Counted from the first letter of the stretch, positions 15,488 to 23,548 are shown. The stretch: 37,317 nucleotides of DNA from Alistipes sp. (GCA_017555105.1 JAFZHB010000011.1:1-37317), one strand, 5' to 3'. Translations and numbers: made by a program. Notes: generated by a model not told the origin, from the sequence alone.

Positions 15488-15518
15488 AAAAAAACGGAGG
15501 GGAATTGCTCCCCTCCGT
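15488..15518 (-). terminator. Intrinsic terminator between CYTH and SLC13 genes
   Basis: On the minus strand, ACGGAGGGGA (15509-15518) pairs perfectly with 15494-15503 around a 5-nt loop and runs into seven Ts. Only 23 nt remain before the SLC13 ATG at 15464. No promoter can fit between, so downstream genes depend on read-through or a promoter upstream of the hairpin. Confidence 0.9.
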
Positions 15519-15533
15519 TGTCATAGTCGTTGG

Positions 15534-16004
15534 TTATTTCCAATTCTTGTAGGGGTTCTTCATCAGCATCGAGTTGTAGTACTTCACATCGCCCGTCACC
15601 TCCTCGCCAAGCCATGCCGGCTTGATGAAGGCTTCGTCTTCCGATGCGAGCTCTACCTCGGCTACCGTCAAACCATCGTTGTCGCCGTAGAACTCGTCTA
15701 CCTCGAAGGTGTGCTCGCCCGACTTCACCAGATAGCGCGTCTTGTCGATCACACCCGGCTCGCAGATAGCCAACAGCTGCTCAGCCTCCTCGGTGGGAAT
15801 CTCCTTCTCCCACTCGAAACGGCTTGCACCGCTCTGGCTGCCGATGCCCTTGATGGTGATAAAGCCCTTCTCGCCCTTCACACGCACGCGGACCGTACGC
15901 TCGGGTACCGAGCTCAGGTAGCCCTGAATGATGCGGGTTGCCTTGCAGGCCTCCGGCTTGAAGTCGCCGGCCACCAGGAACTTTCTTTCAATCTCCTGTG
16001 CCAT
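15534..16004 (-). CDS. CYTH domain protein, triphosphate tunnel metalloenzyme
   Basis: The 156-residue protein matches bacterial CYTH/TTM enzymes over its full length. The defining ExExK-type motif is EIERKFLV at residues 4-11. It is followed by RIIQGYLS, the paired basic strand RTVRVRVKGEKGFITIKG, FEWEKEIP, IDKTRYLV, FEVDEFYGDNDGLTVAEVEL and WLGEEVTGD. These closely resemble the NeuTTM/CthTTM group, whose members hydrolyse inorganic tripolyphosphate with divalent metal (established). Hydrolysis of triphosphate is therefore likely here. It is soluble and cytoplasmic. It begins 3 bp after the CYTH-like gene, so the two are tightly coupled. A terminator follows its stop. Confidence 0.95.
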   Translation of the reverse strand: MAQEIERKFLVAGDFKPEACKATRIIQGYLSSVPERTVRVRVKGEKGFITIKGIGSQSGASRFEWEKEIPTEEAEQLLAICEPGVIDKTRYLVKSGEHTFEVDEFYGDNDGLTVAEVELASEDEAFIKPAWLGEEVTGDVKYYNSMLMKNPYKNWK

Positions 16005-16007
16005 AGC

Positions 16008-16652
16008 TTACTCGTTTGCCAAAGGTTTGTTCGACATACCGATCACGCGCTTGATAGCCTGCAGGTAGTTGATGTTCTCAACACCCTCCAAACCTACGTC
16101 GGCGATCGTCTTCTTGATATCCTCGATCTCGGTTGACTCCGAGTTGATCGTCACGACCTTTGCGCCGTTGATCAACACATTGCCTACCTCGCAGATCGTA
16201 TCGTTGACCATGTAGCCGAAGCGCTGCTTGTGTACGCGTACGGCAGCCAGGTCGGGGTGCTGCTCCACCATCGAGATAAACTCCTCGTAGGTGTAGACCT
16301 CCTTCGTCAGCTCGGGCATCTCCACCATGAATGCAGGGAATACCTCCTCCTTGAGCACCTGTGCGGCGATCGGGAACTCGCCCTTCATGAGCGGATTCCA
16401 CTGCTCGAGACCATCGACCGTCTGTACATAGGTCTTGATATCCATCTTGCCGTCACGAATCTTCGTGTTGTTGATGTCGTTCGTGCGCGAGATGATGTAA
16501 ATCTCGTCGCTCTGACGCTCCCATACCTTTTCAGGTACGGGAACCGACAGACGCGCCATACGCTTGTGTGCCTCGCAGAAGCACTGGCCAAACGAGCGGA
16601 ACTCGAAACGCGGTTTCGAGATCGCGCCAATCTCCATTTTCTCTTTTGCCAT
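16008..16652 (-). CDS. CYTH-like protein of unknown function
   Basis: This 214-residue protein is not a classical CYTH enzyme but shows a similar pattern of charged strands. KPRFEFRSFG is near the N-terminus. EIYIISRTNDINNTKIRDG carries Arg56, Lys64 and Arg66, and MDIKTYV carries Lys73. GLEQWNPLMKGEFPI and a later ICEVGNVLING/KVVTINSES region suggest alternating barrel strands. I infer a divergent triphosphate-tunnel-like fold, perhaps binding rather than cleaving a polyanion. No signal peptide or TM segment is visible. It lies 15 bp after the porin gene and 3 bp before the CYTH gene, so the three probably form one mRNA. Fold prediction would test this. Confidence 0.75.
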   Translation of the reverse strand: MAKEKMEIGAISKPRFEFRSFGQCFCEAHKRMARLSVPVPEKVWERQSDEIYIISRTNDINNTKIRDGKMDIKTYVQTVDGLEQWNPLMKGEFPIAAQVLKEEVFPAFMVEMPELTKEVYTYEEFISMVEQHPDLAAVRVHKQRFGYMVNDTICEVGNVLINGAKVVTINSESTEIEDIKKTIADVGLEGVENINYLQAIKRVIGMSNKPLANE

Positions 16653-16667
16653 GGTTCTCTCTACAAA

Positions 16668-18161
16668 TTAGAAGGCGATCTGGAAGCGCATTGCCAGCAT
16701 CTGGTAGTCTACACCACCCTTGCCAACAACCTCCGACGACTTCTTCGTGGGCTTGCCCTTCTCGTCAAGACCTACATAGAACTTACCCTTGTCGGCGCCC
16801 TTACCGTTGGCGTACTTGTCCTGATCGATCGTCGACCAGTTGAGAACGATCTTCACATTCTTGGTCGGGTAGTAGTTCAGACCCAACTCGAACATCTTGG
16901 CCTTACCGCCCGTGATACCGCTCACGAACTTGCCGTCCTTGTCGAACTTAGCGTCGTTGAGGTCCATCTCCTGATAGCGAGCTGCGAGCTCGAGGTCACC
17001 CCAGCTGCGACCGGCCTTCGTACGCGTGTACTTCGCACCGTTCGAGTCATAAGCCTGCTTACCGCCGAAGAGCAGGTACGAACCCTGCAGGTACCAACCA
17101 TCACCGGTGAAGGTCTCGAAGCCCTTCTTGCCATAAACAACCTTATTTACAGCCTCGTTCATGTGAGCCGTGCGCGAGATGTAAGCACCCTCATAACGCA
17201 GACCCTTGTAGTGACCGGCAACCTCGACCGTCCAAGCCGTCTCGTGATCCAGACCAATCAGGTCACCCGAGTTTACATACTTCTTGCGGTTGATGTCCGT
17301 CGAGTTACGAGCGTCCATTGCACCACCAAATACATCGAGCTCGCTGAACTTGCCCTCGTCGATAGCATCCATGATGTCCTCATCCTCCTCGATCAGCTCC
17401 TCGAAGTCCTTCACCTTGAAGCCCGTCGTCTTGGGGTTGCGATACGAGAATGCAGCACCGATGTGCAACGATGCGTCGGGCTTGTTGATCGGGCGGAATA
17501 CAACCTTACCGGTGTACGACAGACCCTCGCTCATACCGTAGTCCTTGTTGTAGTCCTGCATGAAGCCCAGAGCCTCCGAATCCTTCAACTCGGGACCAAA
17601 TACACCGGCCGAAGCCCAAATCCACTTGTGAGCATAGCGTACATTGAAACCAAGGTGACGCGACGGAGCCAGCGAGGTAACCATCGGGCGCTCCATGAAT
17701 ACGAGGTAGCGCGAGGTGGTGTTACGCTGGATCGAGAAGTTCTCCTTGAAGTTACCGGCCTTGAACTCGAAGCCCTTCAGACCCGTGAAGGCGATGTAAG
17801 CGTCCTTCAGCTCGGGCGTACCGCTCGTCCAGTCGGTATCGAGCTCACCGTACCAGTTCTTGTCGAGCTGACCCTTGATCGCGAAACGCGTGCGACGCAG
17901 CGACATACCGTCACCAATCTTATCAGCGTAGCCCGGCTCGCCGAAGAATACGGCAGCGTCGGCCTGGATGCGGATGTCGAACCACATCTTGTAGTTCGCC
18001 TCCTTGTTCTGGAATACCAGCACGCCGTCCTGAGCTACAGCCTCAACGGGAACGGTCTTCACCTCCTGACCATACTGGTTCACCTCCTTAGCGGCGGGTT
18101 CCTGAGCAGATGCTGCTACACCAAAGCATACAAGTGCCATCGAAAGTAAAATCTTTTTCAT
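16668..18161 (-). CDS. OprO/OprP-like phosphate-selective outer-membrane porin
   Basis: The 497-residue protein has a signal peptide (MKKILLSMALVCFGVAASAQ) and ends in Phe after alternating strands (MLAMRFQIAF), the usual mark of an outer-membrane beta-barrel. The barrel pattern LRRTRFAIKGQLDKNWYGELDTDW, AYIAFTGLKGFEFKAGNFKENFS, then MERPMVTSLAPSRHLGFNVRY is that of the phosphate-selective porin O/P family. Such porins favour anions, often phosphate or polyphosphate (known for Pseudomonas OprP/OprO). An acidic stretch at about residues 250-265 (EELIEEDEDIMD) is unusual for an anion channel. It leads the cluster with the two CYTH-type genes, and a -7 element lies upstream. Confidence 0.9.
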   Translation of the reverse strand: MKKILLSMALVCFGVAASAQEPAAKEVNQYGQEVKTVPVEAVAQDGVLVFQNKEANYKMWFDIRIQADAAVFFGEPGYADKIGDGMSLRRTRFAIKGQLDKNWYGELDTDWTSGTPELKDAYIAFTGLKGFEFKAGNFKENFSIQRNTTSRYLVFMERPMVTSLAPSRHLGFNVRYAHKWIWASAGVFGPELKDSEALGFMQDYNKDYGMSEGLSYTGKVVFRPINKPDASLHIGAAFSYRNPKTTGFKVKDFEELIEEDEDIMDAIDEGKFSELDVFGGAMDARNSTDINRKKYVNSGDLIGLDHETAWTVEVAGHYKGLRYEGAYISRTAHMNEAVNKVVYGKKGFETFTGDGWYLQGSYLLFGGKQAYDSNGAKYTRTKAGRSWGDLELAARYQEMDLNDAKFDKDGKFVSGITGGKAKMFELGLNYYPTKNVKIVLNWSTIDQDKYANGKGADKGKFYVGLDEKGKPTKKSSEVVGKGGVDYQMLAMRFQIAF

Positions 18162-18224
18162 GTTACTTGAATTTAGGTTAATAAAAAGTAATGTTAATTG
18201 AGTGTTGTTTTTAATAGTTTAATA

Positions 18225-18256
18225 CAAAAGTAAAGATAAATCTTTAGATGTGCAAT
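18225..18256 (-). promoter_or_regulatory. Promoter of the porin gene cluster
   Basis: On the minus strand, ATTG (18253-18256), a 20-nt spacer and TACTTTTG (18225-18232) form a near-consensus Bacteroidota promoter. The leader to the porin ATG is about 60 nt long and AT-rich. Confidence 0.7.
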
Positions 18257-18264
18257 TTTTTTTG

Positions 18265-18295
18265 GCAAAAAAGAAGGGAGTCGCATGACCCCCTT
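18265..18295 (-). terminator. Hairpin upstream of the porin promoter, ending in T-run on the minus strand
   Basis: Nine bases at 18287-18295 pair with 18274-18282 (one mismatch) around a GCAT loop. The minus strand then runs into Ts. The GH105 gene that ends at 18308 transcribes leftward into this hairpin, so it terminates the GH106-GH105 unit. Confidence 0.8.
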
Positions 18296-18307
18296 GTTCG
18301 TATTTTC

Positions 18308-19441
18308 TTATAATTTGTAGACTTCCGATCCGGCCAGCAGGAAACAGCCCGTGCCGTAGTCCTCAAAGTCAGGCTTCGAGGTGTAGGTCACCGGTTGGCC
18401 ATCTTTGGGTTCTTTACCGGTGCCCTGCACATAGCCTAAGAAGCCGTTTTCGTGAACGGCCTGCTCGACCATGGCGTTCCAGGCCTTCGTCACGAAGGGA
18501 AGATACTCCTCGCGCTTCAGCACGCCGTTGTTGATGCCCCAAGCCATGCCATAGACAAAGAGCGCCGTGCCCGTGAGCTCCTTGCCACCGAAGTTGTTCG
18601 GGTCGTGGAGGCTGACATTCCAGAAGCCATCCTCGCGCTGACACGCCTTGAGTGCCTTACACATCGCCTGCAGGTCGCCGATGTAGAGATCTCGGTGGGC
18701 AGCATCCTGCGGCAACTCCTGCAGCACGCGTACGAGCGCAGCTACTACCCAGCCATTGCCGCGCGACCAGTAGCAATCCTCGCCATTCGGCTCTTGGTAG
18801 GGAGGCGTGAAATCCTTGTCGCGCCACCAAAGGCCCTCGCGCTTGTTGTAGAGACCGCCGGCGAGCGTGTTGCGCGCCCAGGCGTACATCTCGTAAGCCT
18901 TCTCATAGTAACGCGCATCCCCCTGCAGCGTACCCATCTTCGCGAGCACGGGCATACCCATTTGAATGGCATCGATCCAGGTCCAATCCTCCACCTGCGG
19001 CGTGTTGATCAGCATGTTGCAGAGCGCGAGGCTCTTGCGCAGGCGCTCGGGGTGCGGTTCGAGGCGATAGAGGTCGATGTAGGTCTGCGCGCAGCAGTAG
19101 TTGTCGGCGTTGCGCGTCGTGGTGTCGTCGCGGCGCATACCCCACTGGTGGAACTCCGCCCAGCGCGTGGCGTAGTCGTAGTAGCGATTCTCGGGCGAGA
19201 TGGCATAGAGCGCCATCAACCCCTCGTAGTAGACGGCGCGCGTCCAGATGTTCGACTCGTAGACCTTCTTGCGCGAGTAGTAGGGCATGACGGCCGTTGG
19301 GTCGGGGTATTTGCGCAGCATCAGGTAGTCGTTTACGCGCTTCGTCACCTCGAGAATCTCGGTGCGTGAGGGGAGTGTTTGTGCGTGCGAGATTGACGCA
19401 GCGAAACAGCCGCAGAGTAGAGCAAGGAGCAGTTTTTTCAT
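18308..19441 (-). CDS. GH105 unsaturated rhamnogalacturonyl hydrolase
   Basis: GH105 enzymes remove the unsaturated galacturonyl residue left by pectate or rhamnogalacturonan lyases. The 377-residue protein has a signal peptide (cleavage near residue 20, SISHAQ), so it acts in the periplasm. The alpha6/alpha6 barrel signatures are present. NADNYCCAQTYIDLY is at 111-125, WTWIDAIQMGMP holds the likely catalytic Asp157, and SRGNGWVVAAL is at 226-236. GTALFVYGMAWGINNG and the C-terminal DYGTGCFLLAGSEVY also match. Length is typical. It starts 19 bp after the GH106 gene, and together they would strip rhamnogalacturonan side groups. GH88 is a less likely relative. Confidence 0.93.
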   Translation of the reverse strand: MKKLLLALLCGCFAASISHAQTLPSRTEILEVTKRVNDYLMLRKYPDPTAVMPYYSRKKVYESNIWTRAVYYEGLMALYAISPENRYYDYATRWAEFHQWGMRRDDTTTRNADNYCCAQTYIDLYRLEPHPERLRKSLALCNMLINTPQVEDWTWIDAIQMGMPVLAKMGTLQGDARYYEKAYEMYAWARNTLAGGLYNKREGLWWRDKDFTPPYQEPNGEDCYWSRGNGWVVAALVRVLQELPQDAAHRDLYIGDLQAMCKALKACQREDGFWNVSLHDPNNFGGKELTGTALFVYGMAWGINNGVLKREEYLPFVTKAWNAMVEQAVHENGFLGYVQGTGKEPKDGQPVTYTSKPDFEDYGTGCFLLAGSEVYKL

Positions 19442-19460
19442 GGGTGTTGTGTTGTTTTAA

Positions 19461-22280
19461 TTATTTGTCGTAGTAGAGCGGGGTGAGCGTCACGGTGCTG
19501 TTCAAACCCGCCGGATCGGTCCCCCAATCGCCGAAGGTGAAGCTCTTTGCGCCGGTCACGGAGGCGATGTTGGCATCCTTGAAGATGCGCCACGGCGTGC
19601 CGTTGCGTTCCAACTCCGCAATGGCGTTGGCGTGTAGGTTCGTAACATCCACCAGCAGACAGTTTTCGCCCGCACGGAGGTACTTGCCCACCTCCACCGT
19701 GAAGGGGAGCGTGGCGAGGGTTGCCACCCGCTCGCCGTTGATCCATACGACGGCGCTCTCGCGCACATCGCCCAGATCGAGCCGCCACTCGTCGGCCTGC
19801 TGTGGGTTCTCCATCGTAAAGTGTACCTCGTAGCGCGCTGTGGCGCGGTTGATCCGAGCACGCGGATCGGGGAGGTGTGTCCAGGCGGTCAGTGTATCGG
19901 TGAGGAAATGCTCCTCGATGGCAGGTTCGCTCTCGGGAAAGGAGATCGACCAGCCGCTCGTCAAGGGGCGTTTTTCGCCCTCCTGGGCGATGTAGGGCCA
20001 GGCCTCCGCCTCAATGGCGTGGTCGAAGGTCTTCAGGAGCAGCGACTCGCCGGGGCGCAGTTGCAGACGCACGGCAATCGTGCCGTCGTTGTTGTGGCGC
20101 AGCTCGGCTTTGCCCGTGCGACCGCTCATTGGGTCGAGGATAAGAGCCGATTTGGCGGATACGGTGAGTGGCATCCACCCATCGATCGGGTGGTTGGTCA
20201 GCTGGGCGAGGAGGTAGTTATGTCCTCCGACCTCGTTCTTGCGGCGCAACATCGTGCCGTGCCAATCGCGCTTGAAGGGCTCGGCTGCAATGCCGGCGGT
20301 TGTGAGCAGCTCCTCGATGGCCGATCCGGTAATGATGCGTCCGCGCCCGAAGCGGTGGGTGCGGGTGGAGGTGAACTCCTGCGGCTGGGGGAGCGTGGCG
20401 AGCAGGGCCTCGAATTGAGGACGCTCGGCCAGGCGGCGCAATCCCGGCAGGTCGCTCGGATAGTGCTCCGAGAAGAGGATCGTAGCCCCTTGGCGTGCCA
20501 ACTCGGTCAAGGCCTGCAGCGTCTCGGTCGGCATCTTGTGGCAGGCCGGCACGAGGAGAGCTCGGTAGCGAGCGCCCCCCTCCGAGATGAGTACGCCGCG
20601 CTCGACACGCAGCCTCTGCAGGTAGCGGTCCGAAAGGTGGTCGGCGTCGTATCCCGCAGCAACGATGCGGTCCATCATCGCCTTGATGTGGGGCATCGTG
20701 CGGTCCATCTTGTGGATGTCGAAGATCAGGAACGGGTTCTCCTGGTTGGTGTGCCAGATGTCGTACTGTGGGAAGTAGAGCAGCAGGTCGTTATCGGGCT
20801 CACCCGCCGCGAGGAACGATTGGCAGCGTGCTACATAGTGGGTCAGCGGCTCCACATCGCGCCAGAAGGAGGCCGTGGGGCTCATGTTGATCGCCGCATA
20901 GAAGCGCCAAGCGGGGAAGGTTGCCCCCTTGGGTGAGTAGGGTGCGCCGTGGAAGACGATGTGGTTCACGCCGGCAGCCAGCATCTGGTCGATCTCAGGC
21001 TTGCATTGCGCCAGTGAGGTGCGGAAGTGCTCCGTGAGCCAGGTCAGCGCCTCGGCCGAGGTGGTGCGTTTGCCGGTCAGGTGGGCAGCCGAAGAGGCAA
21101 ACTTCAAGACCGCCGGTGTGCCGTCGTTGGGTTTGCGGATTGAGTCGTAGCGTAGGCCTGGGAGGTCAAACTCCGAGCGACCAAAGGACTCGCACTCAGG
21201 GATGTCGACCGCGGCGTAGATGTCGATGATGTTGCCCGGCGAGCCGTGCGCCTGGTTGCGTGTCACCGCACCGTGGCGGTGCGCCCAGGCGGTCCAGGGG
21301 TGTGTGAAGTTCTCGAGCAGGAGCTCGAAGAGCGTTTCGCGATAGTCACTCACCAGGCGGGCACGCACCTCGGGATCCCCCTCGCCGTAGAGTTCGGGGA
21401 GGTAGTCCGTCAGCTTGTAGCCGTTGCGTGCGGCAAAGGCGGCGGGGAGCTTCGCATCCCAGCTCGATCCGTAGACCTCGAACGAGTCGTTGAAGAAGAC
21501 CTTCGGGTAGGGTACGCCGCTGGTGGCAAAGGCCTCCTCGAAGCGAGCGAGGTAGGTGTGCAGGGCGCAGCTGTCGTAGTGGTTCATCACCAACCCCTCG
21601 CCACCCGGTGCTGCGCGCTTCACCTTCTGCAGCGTACGGCCGGCAAACAGGGCGTAGATCTTCCATGTTCCCTCTGTGGGCGCGTTCCAGCGGAGCATAC
21701 GATCCGCTCCCACCTGCTCGGTGAGGTCAATGCGATGATCACCCGACACGGCGGTGAGGGTGACGAGCTCGGCCACGGCGGCCTGCTTGGGGTTGCTTGG
21801 AAGGATTTCTTGGATGAAGGGTTTCCCCTCGGCTATGTGCTCCCAGCGCTCGATGATCATGCGCTGTGCTGCCTCTTCGTGGCCAATCTGTGGGCCACCA
21901 AAGGGCCATCCCGTGCCGTTGTTCATGTCGATCCCTAACCCCAAACGCTCGCCTTCGCGGAGCGTGTGGTCGAGCATCTCCATCCAGCGCGGCGAGAGGT
22001 AGCTGATGTCGTTCTGCTCGTTGCCCTGCACGCCGTAGATTGGCGTGATCTCTACGCCACCAAAGCCCTTGGCGGCAAACTCCTCCAGGTTGTAGGTCAG
22101 CCCCTCACGATCTACGGCGCTGCCCAACCACCACCAACGCAGGTAGGGGCGGTGCTCCTTGGCGATCGGATACCACTCGGTGGGGCGAGGCTGCTGCTCG
22201 GTCGGCTTGGCCGAGAGTGCAAGAGCTCCCAACAAGATAGCTGCTGCGCAGCAGAGATAACGCTTGATATAGCTCTTCAT
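19461..22280 (-). CDS. GH106-like alpha-L-rhamnosidase
   Basis: The 939-residue protein has a signal peptide (CAAAILLGALALSA, cleavage near residue 24). It begins with YLRWWWLGSAVDREGLTYNLEEFAAKGFGGVEI, the opening of GH106 catalytic domains. LGLGIDMNNGTGWPFGGPQIG, PKVFFNDSFEVYGSSWD and RTTSAEALTWLTEHFRTSL, with conserved acidic residues, are also family features. The C-terminus carries a galactose-binding-like beta-sandwich (DEWRLDLGDVRESAVVWINGE, then LRAGENCLLVDVTNL). GH106 enzymes cleave terminal alpha-L-rhamnose and are best known from rhamnogalacturonan breakdown in Bacteroides. Which linkage it cleaves cannot be told. Just upstream are a weak -7-like element and a short hairpin (22396-22412), but no SusC/D pair. 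Confidence 0.9.
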   Translation of the reverse strand: MKSYIKRYLCCAAAILLGALALSAKPTEQQPRPTEWYPIAKEHRPYLRWWWLGSAVDREGLTYNLEEFAAKGFGGVEITPIYGVQGNEQNDISYLSPRWMEMLDHTLREGERLGLGIDMNNGTGWPFGGPQIGHEEAAQRMIIERWEHIAEGKPFIQEILPSNPKQAAVAELVTLTAVSGDHRIDLTEQVGADRMLRWNAPTEGTWKIYALFAGRTLQKVKRAAPGGEGLVMNHYDSCALHTYLARFEEAFATSGVPYPKVFFNDSFEVYGSSWDAKLPAAFAARNGYKLTDYLPELYGEGDPEVRARLVSDYRETLFELLLENFTHPWTAWAHRHGAVTRNQAHGSPGNIIDIYAAVDIPECESFGRSEFDLPGLRYDSIRKPNDGTPAVLKFASSAAHLTGKRTTSAEALTWLTEHFRTSLAQCKPEIDQMLAAGVNHIVFHGAPYSPKGATFPAWRFYAAINMSPTASFWRDVEPLTHYVARCQSFLAAGEPDNDLLLYFPQYDIWHTNQENPFLIFDIHKMDRTMPHIKAMMDRIVAAGYDADHLSDRYLQRLRVERGVLISEGGARYRALLVPACHKMPTETLQALTELARQGATILFSEHYPSDLPGLRRLAERPQFEALLATLPQPQEFTSTRTHRFGRGRIITGSAIEELLTTAGIAAEPFKRDWHGTMLRRKNEVGGHNYLLAQLTNHPIDGWMPLTVSAKSALILDPMSGRTGKAELRHNNDGTIAVRLQLRPGESLLLKTFDHAIEAEAWPYIAQEGEKRPLTSGWSISFPESEPAIEEHFLTDTLTAWTHLPDPRARINRATARYEVHFTMENPQQADEWRLDLGDVRESAVVWINGERVATLATLPFTVEVGKYLRAGENCLLVDVTNLHANAIAELERNGTPWRIFKDANIASVTGAKSFTFGDWGTDPAGLNSTVTLTPLYYDK

Positions 22281-22395
22281 GCGATTTTGCAGGTGTTGTG
22301 GCGGATCGACGGGAGGGGTGTTTTGGCCTCACTCCTTCATGTCCGCCCTGTAATATGAGCGAAAATTACTCAAAATCTGGCAAAAAAACAAATTA

Positions 22396-22412
22396 GGAGC
22401 GAGGAATGCTCC
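22396..22412 (-). terminator. Weak hairpin with T-run upstream of GH106
   Basis: A five-base stem (GGAGC/GCTCC) on the minus strand is followed by a T-rich stretch. No leftward gene ends nearby. It could be a leader attenuator for the GH106 gene or chance. Confidence 0.3.
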
Positions 22413-22509
22413 CCTTTGGTGCGGCAGCGCTTTTTCAGGGACGATCAGTAAAGAGTGAGTTTGAGGTGGAAAAGATCAAAAACGGATAGGATGGAAACCT
22501 CTTTTGTGC

Positions 22510-22517
22510 TATTTTTG
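22510..22517 (+). promoter_or_regulatory. -7 element of the SDR gene
   Basis: TATTTTTG matches the Bacteroidota -7 consensus and lies 16 nt before the ATG at 22534. No TTTG is found at the expected -33 spacing. Confidence 0.5.
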
Positions 22518-22533
22518 CAAAAAATGAGCGCGT

Positions 22534-23268
22534 ATGCGAAGAGTATTTGTTACGGGAGGAGCGCACGGTATCGGCCGTGCCATTGTCGAGGCCTTCACGC
22601 AGGAGGGCGATCGAGTGGCTTTTTGTGATCTGGAGGCGAACCTCGGCGAGGAGGTGGCTGCCGCTACGGGGGCACGCTTCTTTGCCCTCGATGTCTGCAA
22701 CCGCGAGGCTCTGGAGGGTGCTGTTGCGACGCTGCTTCGGGAGTGGGAGGATCTCGATGTGATCGTTAATAATGTGGGGATTAGCGAGTTTGAACCTATT
22801 ACGGCTACCTCGGTCGAACACTTCGATCGAGTGATCCACACCAACCTGCGCAGCGCCTTTATCACGGCGCGTATGCTTGCCCTGCATCGTGAGAAGATGG
22901 GTGCGAAAAATAGCTATGGTCGCATTGTGAACCTCTGCTCGACGCGCTACCTGCAGAGTGAGCCCAATACGGAGGCCTATGCCGCCTCGAAGGGTGGTAT
23001 CTGGTCGATGACCCACGCCCTGGCGGTCTCGCTCGCTCCCTACCACATCACGGTGAACTGCATCGCTCCGGGGTGGATTCATGTCCGCGAGGAGGAGCCC
23101 CTGCGACCTGAAGATCACGCCTTTCACCTCTCGGGCAGGGTGGGGCGCCCGGAGGATATCGCCCGCACCTGCCTCTTCTTGTGCGATCCAAAGAGCGATT
23201 TTATCAACGGGCAGTGCATCACGGTCGACGGCGGTGTCACCAAGAAGATGATCTACCCCGAGGAGTAA
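22534..23268 (+). CDS. Short-chain dehydrogenase/reductase
   Basis: The 244-residue protein has classical SDR architecture. The cofactor motif TGGAHGIGRAI is near the start. NNVG replaces NNAG at about residue 78. The catalytic serine strand is VNLCST, and Tyr/Lys lie in AYAASKGG. The C-terminal INGQCITVDGG is also standard. The acidic residue in CDLEAN after the second strand suggests NAD rather than NADP. The substrate cannot be predicted. Sugar or hydroxy-acid oxidation is common in this group, and the GH genes on the other strand are divergent, not co-transcribed. It stands alone with its own -7 element and terminator. Confidence 0.93.
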   Translation: MRRVFVTGGAHGIGRAIVEAFTQEGDRVAFCDLEANLGEEVAAATGARFFALDVCNREALEGAVATLLREWEDLDVIVNNVGISEFEPITATSVEHFDRVIHTNLRSAFITARMLALHREKMGAKNSYGRIVNLCSTRYLQSEPNTEAYAASKGGIWSMTHALAVSLAPYHITVNCIAPGWIHVREEEPLRPEDHAFHLSGRVGRPEDIARTCLFLCDPKSDFINGQCITVDGGVTKKMIYPEE

Positions 23269-23282
23269 TGCGGGAGCAAAAC

Positions 23283-23317
23283 AAAAAAAGACAGCTCGAA
23301 AGGCTGTCTTTTGTTTT
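23283..23317 (+). terminator. Terminator of the SDR gene
   Basis: GACAGC (23290-23295) pairs with GCTGTC (23303-23308). Flanking A and T runs extend the stem, and TTTTGTTTT follows. It begins 14 bp after the stop codon. Confidence 0.88.
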
Positions 23318-23318
23318 G

Positions 23319-23345
23319 AGAGCGGGAAACGAGCTTTGAGCTCGC
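23319..23345 (-). repeat. Degenerate copy of the tRNA-Gly 3' end
   Basis: These 27 bases match the 3' part of tRNA-Gly at 23431-23457 at about 22 of 27 positions, in the same orientation. The body of a tRNA is missing. It lies downstream of the tRNA-Gly terminator. It may be a decayed duplicate, like the exact one at tRNA-Cys, but the match is short. Confidence 0.45.
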
Positions 23346-23388
23346 ACTGCGCGCGTACATTTGTTCTCGCGAATCGTCGTATTGTATA

Positions 23389-23428
23389 CAAAAAAAATCA
23401 GGCAACTACTTTCGTAACTGCCTGATTT
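23389..23428 (-). terminator. tRNA-Gly terminator
   Basis: Ten bases (23419-23428) pair perfectly with 23395-23404, and the minus strand then enters an eight-base T-run. It follows the 3' end of tRNA-Gly by a few bases. Confidence 0.88.
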
Positions 23429-23432
23429 TCAG

Positions 23433-23505
23433 AGCGGAAAACGAGACTCGAACTCGCGACCCCAACCTTGGCAAGGTTGTGCTCTACCAACTGAGCTATT
23501 TCCGC
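23433..23505 (-). tRNA. tRNA-Gly (GCC)
   Basis: The 73-nt minus-strand gene folds as a cloverleaf. The acceptor GCGGAAA pairs with TTTCCGC. The D arm is AGCTCAGTTGGTAGAGC. The anticodon stem CAACC/GGTTG encloses TTGCCAA with anticodon GCC. The T arm contains GTTCGAGTC. The discriminator is T, as in glycine tRNAs, and CCA is not encoded. A consensus promoter lies at 23549-23580 and a strong terminator follows. Confidence 0.97.
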
Positions 23506-23548
23506 ATTAAAAAAACTGCGCACCGAAGTTTTTATCGGTTTGCGGGTG

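Noticed and set aside
16230-18149. A 639-codon rightward open frame opposite the porin and CYTH-like gene
   Set aside because: Same codon-bias effect. The porin has a signal peptide and barrel pattern, while the antisense protein has no known pattern.
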